Shown: in pieces, positions 11,797 through 24,121 of the stretch | Layout: each line of letters opens with the position of its first letter | How positions within the stretch are numbered: the first letter of the stretch is position 1 | Origin: Chelydra serpentina | Taxonomy: Eukaryota; Chordata; Testudines; Chelydridae | Assembly (NCBI GenBank): GCA_037349315.1 | Contig: JBAIAC010000026.1 | Coordinates: 4,216,001 to 4,280,000, forward strand | Direction of reading: 5' to 3' | Length of the DNA: 64,000 bases | Translations under genes and position numbers: made by a program | The notes under the pieces: generated by a model | What the model was told of the DNA's origin: nothing | The model's input: only the letters and a program-made list of their open reading frames with translations | Databases searched by the model: none

Positions 11797-12579
11797 CTGC
11801 AAGCAAGAGGAGACCTATTGGCACCAAGGAAAGCCCAGTGACAGCAGGTACTGTGCTCACTGAGATGACACATGGAGCCCCCACAGATCCCTCATGCCCC
11901 CAGAGAGACATCTCCAATGGTCACCCACAAAGGGCCTAGGTAGAGCTGGGTTTATGCCATTTGTGCACTGAAAGAAAGCCTGAGAGGACAGGCAGGAGAT
12001 TTGTTGATACCTCAGAAATATCAGGAGCTGTTGGAGAACCAGTGGGAGATACAAGGGATGTGCATTGTGCGCCTGTAACTTCCTAAGTAAAGGGGTGGGG
12101 TGCTGAGCCTTAACCAAAGGCTTCTTTTATTCAGAACATAAGCAAGCTACTGAAGTTAAGCAGGGAATGGCAGCCTGGCCAGGGCCCATCAGGCTGCTGC
12201 GGGAAACAAGGGCCTGGACCATTCTGGGTTCTCTCTACAGAGGCACAATCCCAAATCAGGTGCACACCAAGATCTCAGGAAGCCAGTTCCAGGAACAATG
12301 AGGACTGAACTGGTTCAAACCTGACAAGCTGGACGTTTTAAAAGTTTCAGGGATACAAAGCAGGAGCGCCAGGTCACCACACTCATGGTCACACACCAGC
12401 CATCAGTGCTAGTGCCAACTGATCTGCTCTTCTGGCTGGGATGCCAGGCATGGGGCAGGGACTGAGCATTCGTTAATCCCAGCGCACCCAGAGAAGGAAC
12501 TAAGGCACCAGCTGCTCATTTACACTGCTCTGTAGCTTGTGGGTTTTCCCTTAGCAAATCACAGAACTGGTTGCACTTT

Positions 12580-12762
12580 CATAGAATCATAGAATCTCAG
12601 GGTTGGAAGGGACCTTAGGAGGTCATCTAGTCCAACCCCCTGCTCAAAGCAGGACCAATCCCCAATTTTTGCTCCAGATCCCTAAATGGCCCCCTCAAGG
12701 ATTGAACTCACAACCCTGGGTTTAGCAGGCCAATGCTCAAACCACTGAGCTATCCCTCCCCC
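12580..12762 (-). mobile_element. Cry I-type tRNA-derived SINE with CR1 tail
   Basis: Read on minus: a tRNA-like head with an A box TAGCTCAGTGG and a B-box-like GAGTTCAATCC, then a short body, then a 3' tail identical in type to the CR1 3' end (ACCTCCTAAGGTCCCTTCC and GATTCTATGAT). This is the structure of the tortoise Pol III SINE (Cry I), moved by the CR1 machinery and found in hidden-necked turtles (family knowledge). It is not a tRNA gene: it lacks a foldable acceptor stem and repeats at three other places in the window. Confidence 0.92.
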
Positions 12763-12810
12763 AAGATCATTTGATGATGTCAAGGTGCTTTGCACACACT
12801 GGAGACGGAG

Positions 12811-13060
12811 GGCTAGTCTACACTAGAAGCACTAGCAATGAAGATGCTCTAAGCTGATGGAAGAGAGCTCTCCTGTCGGCATTATAACTCCACCTCCGTG
12901 AGAGGCTGTAGCTACGTCGGCGGGAGAAGCTCTCCCACTGACATAGCTCTGTCTACGCCGGCATTTAGGTCAGTGTAATTTATGCTGCTCAGAGGTGCGG
13001 ATTATTCACACCATCGAGCGACCTAAGTTACACCAAAGTAAGTTCTAGTGTAGACATGCC
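12811..13060. mobile_element. MITE with 18-bp TIRs
   Basis: 250-bp element with ends GGCTAGTCTACACTAGAA and TTCTAGTGTAGACATGCC (16 of 18 positions pair). It is flanked by GAG on both sides, a possible 3-bp TSD as in Harbinger-type elements, although that superfamily usually targets TWA. No coding capacity. It lies 48 bp beyond the Cry I SINE. Confidence 0.75.
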
Positions 13061-13084
13061 GAGTCTAAACCTCCTGTCACACAG

Positions 13085-13210
13085 AGAGGCAAGTATCAAC
13101 TCCGTTTTACACATGGGGAACTAAAGCATGGGGGCTGAAACTTTCCCAGATCAGTGCCAGAATTGACACAACAACCCGGGAGTCCTGACTGCCAGTTCCC
13201 TGCTCTAATA
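13085..13210. repeat. Ancient MIR/L2-like stretch
   Basis: Carries the degraded order seen in MIR/L2 elements: TTTTACACATGGGGAACT, a run resembling GAGGCTGAA-ACTT-CCCAGATCA, and CCGGGAGTCCTGACTGCC. Strongly diverged; assignment is by overall word order only. Confidence 0.5.
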
Positions 13211-14779
13211 CGCCCACTGCACAGGCTCCCGCTTCTCAGAATCCTCTCTCCTTTAGGTAGATTTAAAATTGTCTATTTATCTTGTCCCTGTCCCTTCAAT
13301 TGAACTGTAGCAGGAGAGTCAGCTAACTCCGATGGCTAAGGTCTGCCTTTTGAAGTCTCATTCATTTTATTCCTCCTGTTCACCTCCATGGCAGTTTTCT
13401 TCACTAGCCTCTCCTGCTTTTCTGGTTTGCAGGCTTTCACTGATTTCTCCTTTGATGCTGCTTCAACTTTGATTCTATTTCTGTCTCCCTGCCTGTGCTG
13501 TTCCTGTACTCTCTCTCTTGATTTGCCTCTATCTTACAGAGCTCATCACCGGGACACAGACATCTTCTCTAATGCTCTTCCTGTTTAGTCTCCTTTCTCA
13601 CAGATGACTGTGGCAGTACTACCCCACATCAGATTGGGCAGATAACCCACGTACTAATAAAATCACTGACACTAAAGCAGCTTGAAATCTACAAAAAGCT
13701 CTTCCGCTTTGCAGCCTCTTCCCTCTCCCATCAAAGCGGCACAGGGCAGACTGCTGTCCATTTCAAGCTGTTTCTGCTTTGCTGCTCCAGGTGTGGCCTG
13801 TCAGCAGAGGAGTGGCCAGCTAGAATCCTTGCATGGGCATTGTGGAGGGAGGTGCAGCGCTGGGCAGAAACTGCAGGTCATCCCAGGCTGCCGGTCAGAG
13901 GATTCTTCCAGCCTGAACACTCATTGAGCGTGTATAAGAAGCGTGTGTTCCAGACAACTACAGAGGAATGTAACATAGGTGTGACATGACATGACAGCCA
14001 CGTGGGAAACAGATCACAAGGAGGAGGGAGGCACATGCAGCAGAGGACAGAACAGCAGAGCATCAGGGGATGAAAATGGAACTCATCAACCAGGAGAGGA
14101 TGGAAAAAGACTGGACCCAATGCTCTGTGATTCTGTATAAAAAAAATCAGGGAGATTCTAAAGATTGCATTCCAAGTGCTCTCCAATTCCTTAGTAATCC
14201 AGTGGGAGGGTTCTCTCAAAGATGTATTTTTCCACGAGCAAGTTAATTAGAATGGCTCAAAGAAAATAAAGCAGCACATTTCATGCATGTGGAAGCTGGT
14301 GGCCTGGAGATTAAGAGGTGAATCATATTAGCTGATGTAGCAGGCAAAGCAGACAGGTGTGGTGCACGGCTCTCTACCCAGCTCTGCTCATGCATCTCAA
14401 TCATGAATTTGCAAAGCCCTTCATAAGCAGAAAACATGAAATGAATTTGACCATGGTTTGGCTTGATTCATTTGTAATGGGTGCCACAGTAAAACCAGGC
14501 AGATGCGTTAAGGCCTCTACGGCCCCCAGCCCTCTTAATCAAGTTAACGAGACTGCTGCCAGCGGGAATCTAAAGCCCCAAATAAAAGATATCTCTGAGG
14601 TCTCAGTGCAAATGCTAGGGGAGATCAGCTCTTTTAACAGCAGAGGTAATCAGCTACATTGTTCCAGAACTGGGCCCCATCTTCAAGAAAGTATCTCCTG
14701 CCCTGGAGCAAGACAGAAAGGGAAGGGCTGTGACTTGGAGATGGAACCTAAGGAAGAAGAGTGCTCTACCAAGTCTTAC

Positions 14780-14892
14780 TTTGCCTGTTCTTTATGGAGG
14801 TCTGTTCTTCCTGGATTGTGGTTTCTGTCACTCTGGCAAAGGCCGTCGCTGTTGCACAGTACCCATGATGAACCAGGTAGGAAGACACCATA
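14780..14892 (-). CDS. RANBP10: RANBP10 exon: LisH domain
   Basis: A 113-nt exon with acceptor TTTCCTAG and donor A|GTAAGA. It encodes [20 protein letters not shown] followed by [17 protein letters not shown]. The first part is the LisH dimerisation motif (V-x-x-YLVHHGY-x-x-TA-x-AFA), which in CTLH-complex scaffolds mediates pairing with partner subunits. The second half is diagnostic for RANBP10; RANBP9 differs strongly there. A longer upstream reading frame in the genomic sequence (14893-14975) is intron, not an alternative N-terminus, because a good acceptor sits directly before the conserved MVSSY. Confidence 0.97.
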
Positions 14893-17800
14893 CTAGGAAA
14901 TAAGCAAATAAAAACAGCATGATATGCTTCACTAAAACAGAGGAACCACAGCAAGGAGGGGAGGGGAATCAACACGGGTGCTCTTGCAGTTTCAGCAGCA
15001 GGGAAAGCTACTCAACCCAGCCCTGCTAGAACACAACCAGTGTCTTATTCCTGGGGTCCAATCAATGCTAATTGCAACGTAAACCCCTGTCTACTGGCAA
15101 TTGGGCTGAGGCCCCCAAATTCATCTAAAAACAACCGTCAAGACATCAGATGTATTTGATCTTATTATAACCAACCTGGGCTGGACATGGACATGTGACC
15201 CGGAAGGAAAAGATTCCACATTCCATTACCAATGCTATAAGCCATTCAGGACCATAAGAGCTTTTGCTTTGTTTTGCTCTTTACTATTTCAGCATTTTCT
15301 GTATAAAGATCTCAAAGCAGTTTACAAACTAATTAATTTAGCCTCAGTCTCCTTGGAAGCAGACCAGGATCTGCATTTTACAGACAGGAAAACCAAGACA
15401 TCGAGAAGTTGAGTGACAGGTGTCTTGAGTTCTGATCATTAAATGCTTTTTTCAACAACGCAACAGATAATTGAATGGATGCCTTCACATTTATATTACT
15501 CCCAGACACTAACAAGTGATTTACCATGCAGTCAAAATCTGAGCACTTATTTAACACATGCATTAGTGATTTCTCAATTACGTTTTCATCCTTAAACGTT
15601 GGAAGTAAAAACAAATATTTTCACTGTGCTGTCAGACAATATACACAGTAGAAATATATTTCCCCCGTGACAGCAGGGACCTTTCCTCGTTGAATCTATC
15701 TTGCGCCTTCTCATTGTCTCTGCCATTTAAAAGTCAGTGCTCTGTAGACTTCAACAACACCTGGAAACTGGCTTGGAAATAGCTTCTCTACCCAGCTGGC
15801 TGCTGATTAAGACTGACCAAGGAGACAGGACCACAATGGGTTTTCAAACTGATGACTCTCTCTATGCGGGGTAAATATTTTTGGGAGCCAGCAACACATT
15901 TGCAGTTCGGATGGGATTAACAGCTTTGTTATTTTTAAAAACTGCTCAGTGACTTGCTCGGAGACTGGATTCCATTCAGTGCTGTTAGAGGGCAAGCGAG
16001 CACTTGCCAGGATCCTTGTCACAACCACAGTACTGTAACACCAGCCTGCTTGGTACGCACTGCAGAAGGTGCTGACCAGCCATCCCTCTTCACAGCCAGC
16101 CAGCCTCCCTCGGGGGCCAGCTTTCTGCCCATCTCTTGTGCCCAAAGGCAAACTCCAAGTGAATGAGCTGCAACCCAAAGAATTGTTGTCTATTTTTAAT
16201 AGCTTTTTCAACAGCCAATCTTTGGGCTCCCTATCTGGGAACCTCTTCACTACAGCAAGGCAATATAGAGACATAGCCACACTGGAAACAAAGAGCAGTA
16301 GTTACCACCAAACTGTCTGAAAAGCTTGTAAAGATAGTCCTGGTACCACTATGGAAGCCTGAATCATTTTATGCCAAAATTTTGGAAGACAGTTTGCAGC
16401 ATAAGCGTGACTGAGTGTCTCATGATTAAAGTCAGAAATAGAGTTTACATGCTGCAATTCTGGCATAGACTAGCCCAAGAGGCTGGTCTGGTAGTATAAC
16501 ATCATGGGCTTAACCCTTTTGGATTCCTGATCAGAAGTTTGGAACAACCAAGATGACTGTGTCCGTTGAATCCACCCCCTACTTTACACGGAACCCCGGG
16601 CTTGGGAAGTTTAATGAGTGCAGTGCAGACAGGATCAATAAAAGCTCGGACTTCTAGTAACCTGGGACATAACAGCAAACATCTCTCATTAAGATGGCCA
16701 AGTTAGACTAAGGCTGAAACGCTAAGAACACAGCAAGTGGATGGGAGCTAAGCACTGGGCTGGCTTTCAGTTAAGTTGAATTCAGTAGCCAGAGCTATTT
16801 AACTCCTTACTGTAGGTATTTAAACTTCACTATACAGCTAAATGAAATCGGAGCCTCCCCTGTTCTTATATTTCTGTCCTTGGCATCACAGCCTCTCAGC
16901 AGCCACCCCTGTCAACTGACCAGTGCAGTACCCTGTCCTTTGTGCTAGTTTACTACCAGCACCAACTCACGGGTTAGATGCCTTGCATATTTACCGCAAT
17001 AGAATGCTCTGCATTGGCTAGCTGAGTGCCACATGTCTAGCCAGGAACGTGCTGCATGGTATCAAAATAAACTGCTGCTGGCTGTTCTGGCAGGCTGCTT
17101 TCATGTTAAGGCAAAGCAAAGCTAATGATCTTCACAGTCCCAGGCTAGCTCAGGTCTTGTCTTTGGTGCCAGACTGGTAAACATCCCCAAGGCCAAGCAT
17201 GCTGGTGGGATTGTAGACACAGAACTCCTACCGAAACACTCCAGGTAGGGCTGTGTGCCTAAAGTGAGTGCTCAGAGCACAAGCACAGTGCGCACTTGGG
17301 TACAACCTGCAGTGCTGGGGGGTTTTCTGGCTCATCCAGGCGTCCTTCCTCGCTGTCTTGTACCTCTGGCTTCTGTGGAGATGCCATCAGGCACACTTCA
17401 GGTGCATTGCCAGTGTTGGGATCCTACACGTCTCACAGCCAGCCACACCAGCCCATGCTATTTCAGATTCTCCACAGCAGTGGCTACAATCAGTCAGCAT
17501 GGACACCAGGGGATCAGAGCAACATGAAGGAAGAATTATTTATCAGTGTGCCGCCCTTGCTAGCGGCAGCATCCCTTGATCAACCACTCTTACAAGTGAA
17601 ACCTGGTGTATGAGGCGGGAAGTGGGAGGTGTCCCTTGCAGCTGGAGAACTCCCTTTCAGGAACGCTGCCAAACCAAGCTTCCCTCTCCAAGCATGGGTG
17701 AGCATTCGCCTTGCGGACATGTGTCCAGTCCAGTCAATTCCCCTGGACCACACTGTCTCTGTCCATGCCTTTCAGAATGTACTACCTGGGAGTTCAGAGC

Positions 17801-20047
17801 ACAGAGGATTTTTTGGACTCTGTGGCATGTGGGCCAGATGCATGGGGTCAGTTCTGCAGGACACCCGCATTTCTGATCAGTTCCTGGAGGACAGACTACA
17901 TCCTGTTGGCTTGTTTTGGTGGGCTGCTCTCAGACGAAATAGCAGCTACTGAGATTACAAAGCATGTCTACTGGCATTACAGATGTCCGGTTGCGTAACT
18001 GTCGGTCAGGGGTGCAATGAGCTGTGATCTCTTACCAATACAGCTGGGCTAGAGGAAGTCCCTAGGGTAGACACAGCCATACTGCCAGAGCTGTTCTTCT
18101 ACTGGTATGGTTTGCTGTGCTCAGGAGGGGTGGTTTGACTGTATTGGTGCAAAGCTGTGTTCGGTCGAGGAGTGCTGCACCAGCATGGCACACCACTATT
18201 CCAAAGCATTCCCAGTGTAGACGTGGCCTGACTCACCAATGCCCTGGTTAGCCCTCTCCATGGAGGAGGTACTCGTGTTTCCATGAGATGGGGAGTTTAT
18301 TACATGGCCGGAGCTCAGGACTCCAGCTCCTTTGCTCCTGGACTGGAAGGGGCCTGGAGAAAACAGCCACAGAGCACTCTGCCTCCTGCAAGGAGGACTA
18401 GGCCAGCATTCCTTTCTGACAAGGGTCCATGTCCTGTGTGGCACATGAAACCTAAATTACCCCTCCCCCACATATCACTGCCTCCCCGGACCTCTCATGT
18501 CACCATGCCCAGCCCTCCTGCCCACAGCCCATTCCTAACCAGTACAGGAGCACCTGTGATCTCTGTTACTAAATTCAATACATTTCTCGTTTTACAATGT
18601 TTAGTATGCTGTAGATTTTGCATTGACAACACGTAACTGTCCCGAGCATATTGGCCTGGGGAAAACAGGAGGTGCGGACTCCCAGATGAGGGGCAAATTG
18701 GGGCCTGTGGCACTGAGAAAATGTGGGAGGCTGTTTGGGCTCCTGGCCCCTAGGAAGCCGTAGAGACATCATCTCCTCCATATTGAAAGCACCTCCTCCT
18801 GCCCTCCCCTCTCCTGCTGGCACTCAGAGGGGAAAGGGAATGGAATTCATTTTCCATTCTCTATCAACATCTCTTCACAGTTGTCCCAACATACCATGTC
18901 CGTAACTTGCCGCTCAGAACCACACAACTGGATAAGCACATCAGCCTGATGTTTGACCAAAACGATCAGCAGTGTAGCAAATATTGGCGAGTAAATGGTC
19001 ATTAAGTTTCAAACAACAGTCCATTGAGATAGTTCACACCCCCTCAGGGCTGTCATTTCAGGATGTCTGCAGACTCAAGCAGACACTGTCCACCTTTGGA
19101 AGGCTCATTTCAGAGCCAGAAGGACCAAGAATGGTAGCTTAGTCTTTGGAGCCCAATTACGCAGCAAATGAGGGCAAACGTGCATTATGAATTCGCTAAT
19201 GACCCTGCGGGGGAGGAGAGGGAGGGCTGGCTGCCTCAAGAGGAGCCAAGTTTTGCTCTGTTCATGGGCACGAGACTAAAAGTGAGGCTTGTAGAGGCCT
19301 TGAGGAAAAGCACCAAAGAAACATTCCCGAGTGCCTAGCTGACGTGGACTCCATGAGTTCCCTTAAGAGTTGTGTCTCCAGAGGGCTGAATTAAGCCATG
19401 TCTACCCTACAGCGACTAGAGGGGCGTAGCTGCTATGGCACTGTAGCTAAGCTGGCATAACCCTGAAGTGCAGATGCAGACTATGACAACGGAAGGGGTT
19501 TTTCCATCACTGTAGGAACACCGCCTATCTACCTGACACTAGCTTGTCTGCACTTGAGATACTACGGCTAACATTCAGTTAGGGTCAACCTAGCTTTTTA
19601 GTGCAGCCCACACCTAAGCATGCTGCCATCGACCTAGCTGTGCCTTCACTGGGGGGATTAATGAGCATAGCTCCGGCACTCAGGGGTGTGGCTTTTCCCC
19701 ACCCTTGAGCACCATAGTGACATTGACTTAAGTTTTAAGTGTAGACAAGACCTTCAACTCCATTTACACCAATCCCTTAATCTCCTCCTAAAGATCGGAG
19801 TGAGCAGGGGAGGAATGGCAGATCAGGTTTTGGATCTTCACTAGGAGAACGCTTAGTGATGCTTTCAAGAGCCTGCCTCTAAATACTAAGCCGGCCTCTC
19901 TGGACTGCGGCACAAAGGACCGTCACACAGTGTAAGGGAGCACGACAGAATTTGTGTTACCATTGCTCATTCTGCAGCATCTGTCGGGCAGGTGCTCTGT
20001 CTAAGCCAAGAAAAGCAGAAGAAAGGAAGACTGCAGTAGAGACTCAC
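14893..20047 (-). other. RANBP10 intron, mostly unique
   Basis: 5.2 kb intron. It holds an old MIR/L2-like stretch near 15295-15415, a possible MITE piece with AGGGTAGACAC and GTGTAGACGTGGCC at about 18068-18230, and a TIR element at 19395-19751. Overlapping plus-strand frames at 17255-17998 carry no recognisable domain. Confidence 0.7.
19395..19751. mobile_element. MITE or two adjoining MITEs with GTCTACAC-type ends
   Basis: Left end GCCATGTCTACCCTAC and right end AAGTGTAGACAAGACC form imperfect inverted repeats. A further end-like sequence, GCTTGTCTGCACTTGAGATA, lies inside near 19547, so this may be two elements side by side. No clear TSD. Non-coding. Confidence 0.55.
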
Positions 20048-20232
20048 TTCTGCAGCATTGCTTGCCACTCGCCTAGTCTGTCTCCTATGGGAAACCGCTT
20101 AATGGTGCCCTGAATCTTTGCTCTCCACTCCCTCATGTAGTCCTCAATGTCAAACACGAACGGCTGCTGCCCGAAGTTGGCGTCTACGATCTCTCCTGGC
20201 GTCTGCAGCCCCACAGTGGGATAGAGATTTGA
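20048..20232 (-). CDS. RANBP10: RANBP10 exon: end of SPRY and linker to LisH
   Basis: The 185-nt exon follows a TTTTTTGCAG acceptor and ends at AA|GTGAGT. It encodes [40 protein letters not shown] and then a linker ending in GEWQAMLQ. This finishes the SPRY domain; DIEDYMREW is a hallmark of RANBP9/RANBP10. The final AA joins T of the next exon to give Asn before [10 protein letters not shown], which fits RANBP10 (LQN) rather than RANBP9 (IQK). Compared with the human protein the linker differs most (IKRFPIGDR here), the expected variable part between folded domains. Confidence 0.97.
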
Positions 20233-23200
20233 CTGCAAAAAAGAAAGAAAGCCACATTAATGCTTCCCAACCCTTTCCCATGGGCTCCGAGAGGAGCACG
20301 TGGGTTTGTCTCTGGCCCTCAGGAATGGGCTGCAAGGGCAGGGGAAGCTAGTTTTTAAAGCCATGACTTGTAATAAAAGGGGCAAGAGGCAACTGTGGCT
20401 TCTCTAGGTTGATGACAACCTCCAGGTTCAAGAGCCCAGTTTCTGCTGTTCAAAAAGGCGTGGCATGAAACCAGTGCATTGGGCTGCCTTCCCGAAGGAC
20501 TGAGATCTACGTCACAACTAGCGTGTGTGACCTGTCAATCTCTTCCAGAGGGTTGTGTGATTTCTGCCACAATGCAGGAGCCGGGACAGTTACAGAGAGC
20601 TCTCATGCCAGCATCTTGGGGGAGGTCTCCCCTTTACCACAACTAACCCAACTAGACAGCTAGTTCAGACAGGCTCTCCAGCTTTCTAGTCTAGGGGACG
20701 CTTTCACCTTCATTTCCCCACACCCTGACAAACAGCTGCTATTCAAATATCTTGCACCTCTGGGCACAAGGGGAAGGCTGCAGGACCCCCTTCAAGGGCA
20801 CAATCAGCCCCACTACAAGGACCGTCCAGCACAGCAGGTGGGGTCCTGTAGTTAACTCAGCTCACCAAGGATGCCAACCAAACCAGCAAGTTCACTACCC
20901 AGGGTTCAATTTCATTTCCAAGTGGCTGTGCCAATGTGACACTCTCCAAACATCAGCCAGCACATAATTCAGCTCCTGGGGGGTTGAGACGATGGGATTC
21001 AAGTTTGGGGAGATGGTCACTGAACACAGTACAAGCAAATAGATACCATTTAAATTAGCCCCATACCAATCCTGCCCCAATCAGAACAGCGCAGTGAGGT
21101 ATCCAGTCTCCATGGCATGTGGAAGAATGAGAGGAGACAACACGCAGAGCAAGGGCTCGCCAAATATTTCATTGTGTGGATCACATCTTAGAGAGTCTCC
21201 TGGCCACTTCTCCTGTTCATGATCAGATCCCTGGGGCAGCTACAGCAATCGCTTAGGCAGGAAGCTAGGAGGAGTCAGTGTGATACAGTCACTGGAAACA
21301 AAGGGCAGAGGTGGCACTGTGTGACGAGCCCAGTGTCCATGAACCAGCAGCAAGTGTGCCAGGAACCAGTGGTGATCTCAGGACTGCGGTTTGGGAACCA
21401 CTGACAGTAAATATCTCCCTGCTTTATTCTGTTGCCTTGTAGCTAACTATTCACATTAGGGCCCCATCATGCTAAAACAAGGGGAAAATGGGCCCAAGTT
21501 CCAAAGGGAACGACTGAACTTCCTGCCCGAGCGCTATCACTCAGAGAAACACAGCTCAGTAACTAGGGACAGCCAGAGAAGTTCGAGGATAGGTGAGAAC
21601 TTTACTGCAGAGACGGCCATAGGTTCCCCTCTTTAATACACGACACTGGACTACACGTGCCAAGCAGCTCCTGCCAACCTGACCATATGGGAGCCTATGC
21701 TGGAGCCAGGGATGCCACCTCCTGTTACGAGTTAAAAGGAATAAAGTCAGAGTAGAATTTTGGAGAGGTGGCCACATGGGTTAGTTGCCACTTCGAGGCT
21801 CCTGAAATCTGCCGGTCACGGAGAGAGGAAGAGCCAGAACTCTGGCTTGGATAGTTTCATGCACTTGCTAGTGAATGTTAGCTGGTGGGCCTCACTTTCC
21901 AGCTGCCATGTGAGATACAACAGCAGAAGATGGTGGTGCGACACGGCCTGGGATCTGTCCCAAGGTAACATCAGTGCCCGAGAGCAGTCTGATGGTCCAG
22001 GCTTCACTCACCACAGCTAAGCAACCTCACTGGATTCTGAGGAAACAAGTAACTGAAGAACTCCTTTGGACCTTTCCCTTCTGCTCTGAGGTTTTAAAAG
22101 CAATAGGTATGCTGGGCAGATGAGACAGTGCGACTTCTCCCTTCCCCAAAGAACCTCCCAGCAAAGCTGGCAGTTCAAGTCCAGTGAACTGGAGCGTGCT
22201 TTTCTCCTCCAAAGAGGTCTGCATTTAGCTGCTGCTCAGCCGATTGAGACATGACCGGCTGGCACTGTGCGTTTCTGGAGTCTGAAATGCCGAAACGGGG
22301 AGTGGAAGCGGCTGCTCCATACAACACTCGTTTCCTCCCCTTCTCCCACCCCAAGGCTGGGAAAGGAAAGGAGGAAACGAAGCTGGCTGCATCACTGACT
22401 CAGCATCTCCTTTGTATCACATCCCTGAGCAAGAACAACTGACGGGGTTACGTGGGTGGGCTAATTCAGATGCAGCTCACACCGCTCAGTGCTTTATCAC
22501 TAGAGGCTGCTATGTGTGTGTACCACAGCACAGCGAGATGGTAGAGGGGGGAATTGTGGTATTTAAGGAGTGGAGTTAGAGATCCCCCTCCCCTTCAAAC
22601 AGAACAGGCAATAAGGAAAAGCCTCCAACAGTGACTATCATTTTGTCAGTCTATGCACTGGGCCTCCAACCTGTTTCAGTATCGCCAGCCCAAGGCCACT
22701 CAAAAGCACAAGTCAGACCCAAAAAATCACGACACATTAAAAACGATGTGTCACGGTGGTTTTTTCCTTCAGATTTTTTCACCATCAGCAGAAGCTGCCA
22801 GCACCCACTTTGAGAGTGATCACAATGCAGGGTCACAACGCAGCCTCTCGCACACAAACCGTAGCTTCCTTGTTAGCTGATCAGAGCAAACGTCACTTAC
22901 ACTCTCCGATCCTACGTGGTGCAGGGAGCTACCATTCTACCCCCGTCCCTACCTAGTGGGGCAGCTGCCTATCCTGCCTCGCTTTCTCCCTCAATGCTCC
23001 CCCCACTGTCTCCTCTTCCCCACCTACCTCCTGCATTCACTTGAACATTTTCTACATTCGTATTTCCCTCTGTCACGCCACATCCCCTGCACACCCCCAG
23101 TCTACCTCCTGCGCTCCATATTCCACAGACTCCGCTTAGTTTCCTAACACAGCTCCCCTCGTTGCTGCCTCCTCTCCCACTGCCTCATTCCCTGCTTGTT

Positions 23201-23524
23201 CATAGCACAGCGATTAAGGGGCCATCATCTTCCATGAGAGCAGCCTGGCTTCACACCCATTGGAAACATACTGGATGTACAAAGCTAATGAGAGTCAAAC
23301 TAGCAAAATCTTTGGCAGACAGGACTCAGCACACAGGGAGCAGGTTTCCTGGGTAAGGTGCCTCGGTCACTTTGTGGAGTTGATCTGCACTTTTAGGACC
23401 CTGTTTGCACAACTGGCTGCCCCAACTCTCACCGGGGTGTAGGCGTAACTGGGGACAGATATTAAAGGGGCATTGATGACACAATTTTTTTAAAACTAAC
23501 TACATTTTTTAAAAATTCCCATTT

Positions 23525-23665
23525 CTGCTATATTCAAAGATTCCGAGGTCAGACAGAACCAAACCTGATCACCTGTATAACACAGCCCATAGAATTCCCC
23601 CCAAATAATCCCCAGAGCGCATCGTTTAGAAAAGCATCCAATCCTGATTTAAACACTTACAAATA
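23525..23665 (-). mobile_element. Old CR1 3' fragment
   Basis: Diverged CR1 signature: AAAGATTCCGAGGTCAGACA, CCTGTATAACACAGCCC, CCCAGAGCGCATCGTTTAGA and CCAATCCTGATTTAAACAC in the order seen at 28725 onward. Non-coding remnant in minus orientation. Confidence 0.7.
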
Positions 23666-24121
23666 TAGCCCCCTTTCAATAGTATTGCCCGACATTAAAA
23701 CCATGCCCTGAAAAACATGCACGGGCTTTTCTGCTCTGGGATTGATATTTATGCAGGTCTTTTCAGGAAAGGCGAGACTGTCTGACACAGTTTTGGCTTG
23801 GATGCATGAGAAAGTTGCACTGGATTAAATTTAAACTGATTTAGTTAAACCAGTGCAAACCCCTGCATGGGCTCAACTCAGTTTAAGAGTGCTTCTTTTT
23901 GTATTCACTTAAGCCTGTTCCCTGTTGATGAAGTCATTTCTGGCTAACTTTTCAGTGATAATAGTCTAACGTAGATAAACATTTTCAGATAAATGCCATT
24001 TTTGAGTTGAGTGCCCATTTATACTTCTTCAGATTGGAAAAATCAGCCCTCACCACCTAACCTATAAGCAGTGCTGCTACGGGCTGTGTATTTTCTCCAA
24101 GGCCCATTGGTCCCAGTAAAG

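Larger units (their letters stand above)
11797..14779 (-). other. RANBP10 intron with Cry I SINE and MITE
   Basis: 3.0 kb intron holding the Cry I SINE (12580-12762), a TIR element (12811-13060) and an old MIR/L2-like stretch (13085-13210). 11797-12579 and 13211-14779 show nothing I can support. Confidence 0.8.

Noticed and set aside
12580..12762. Functional tRNA gene
   Set aside because: A and B boxes are present but there is no acceptor stem, it continues into a CR1 tail and recurs at three other places: a SINE.
14893..14975. N-terminal extension of the LisH exon to an upstream ATG
   Set aside because: A proper acceptor lies directly before MVSSY and the phase fits the previous exon, so the extra residues are intron.
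17255..17998. Run of overlapping plus-strand frames
   Set aside because: Three frames open at once, no domain, no splice logic or conserved words; chance in stop-poor DNA.
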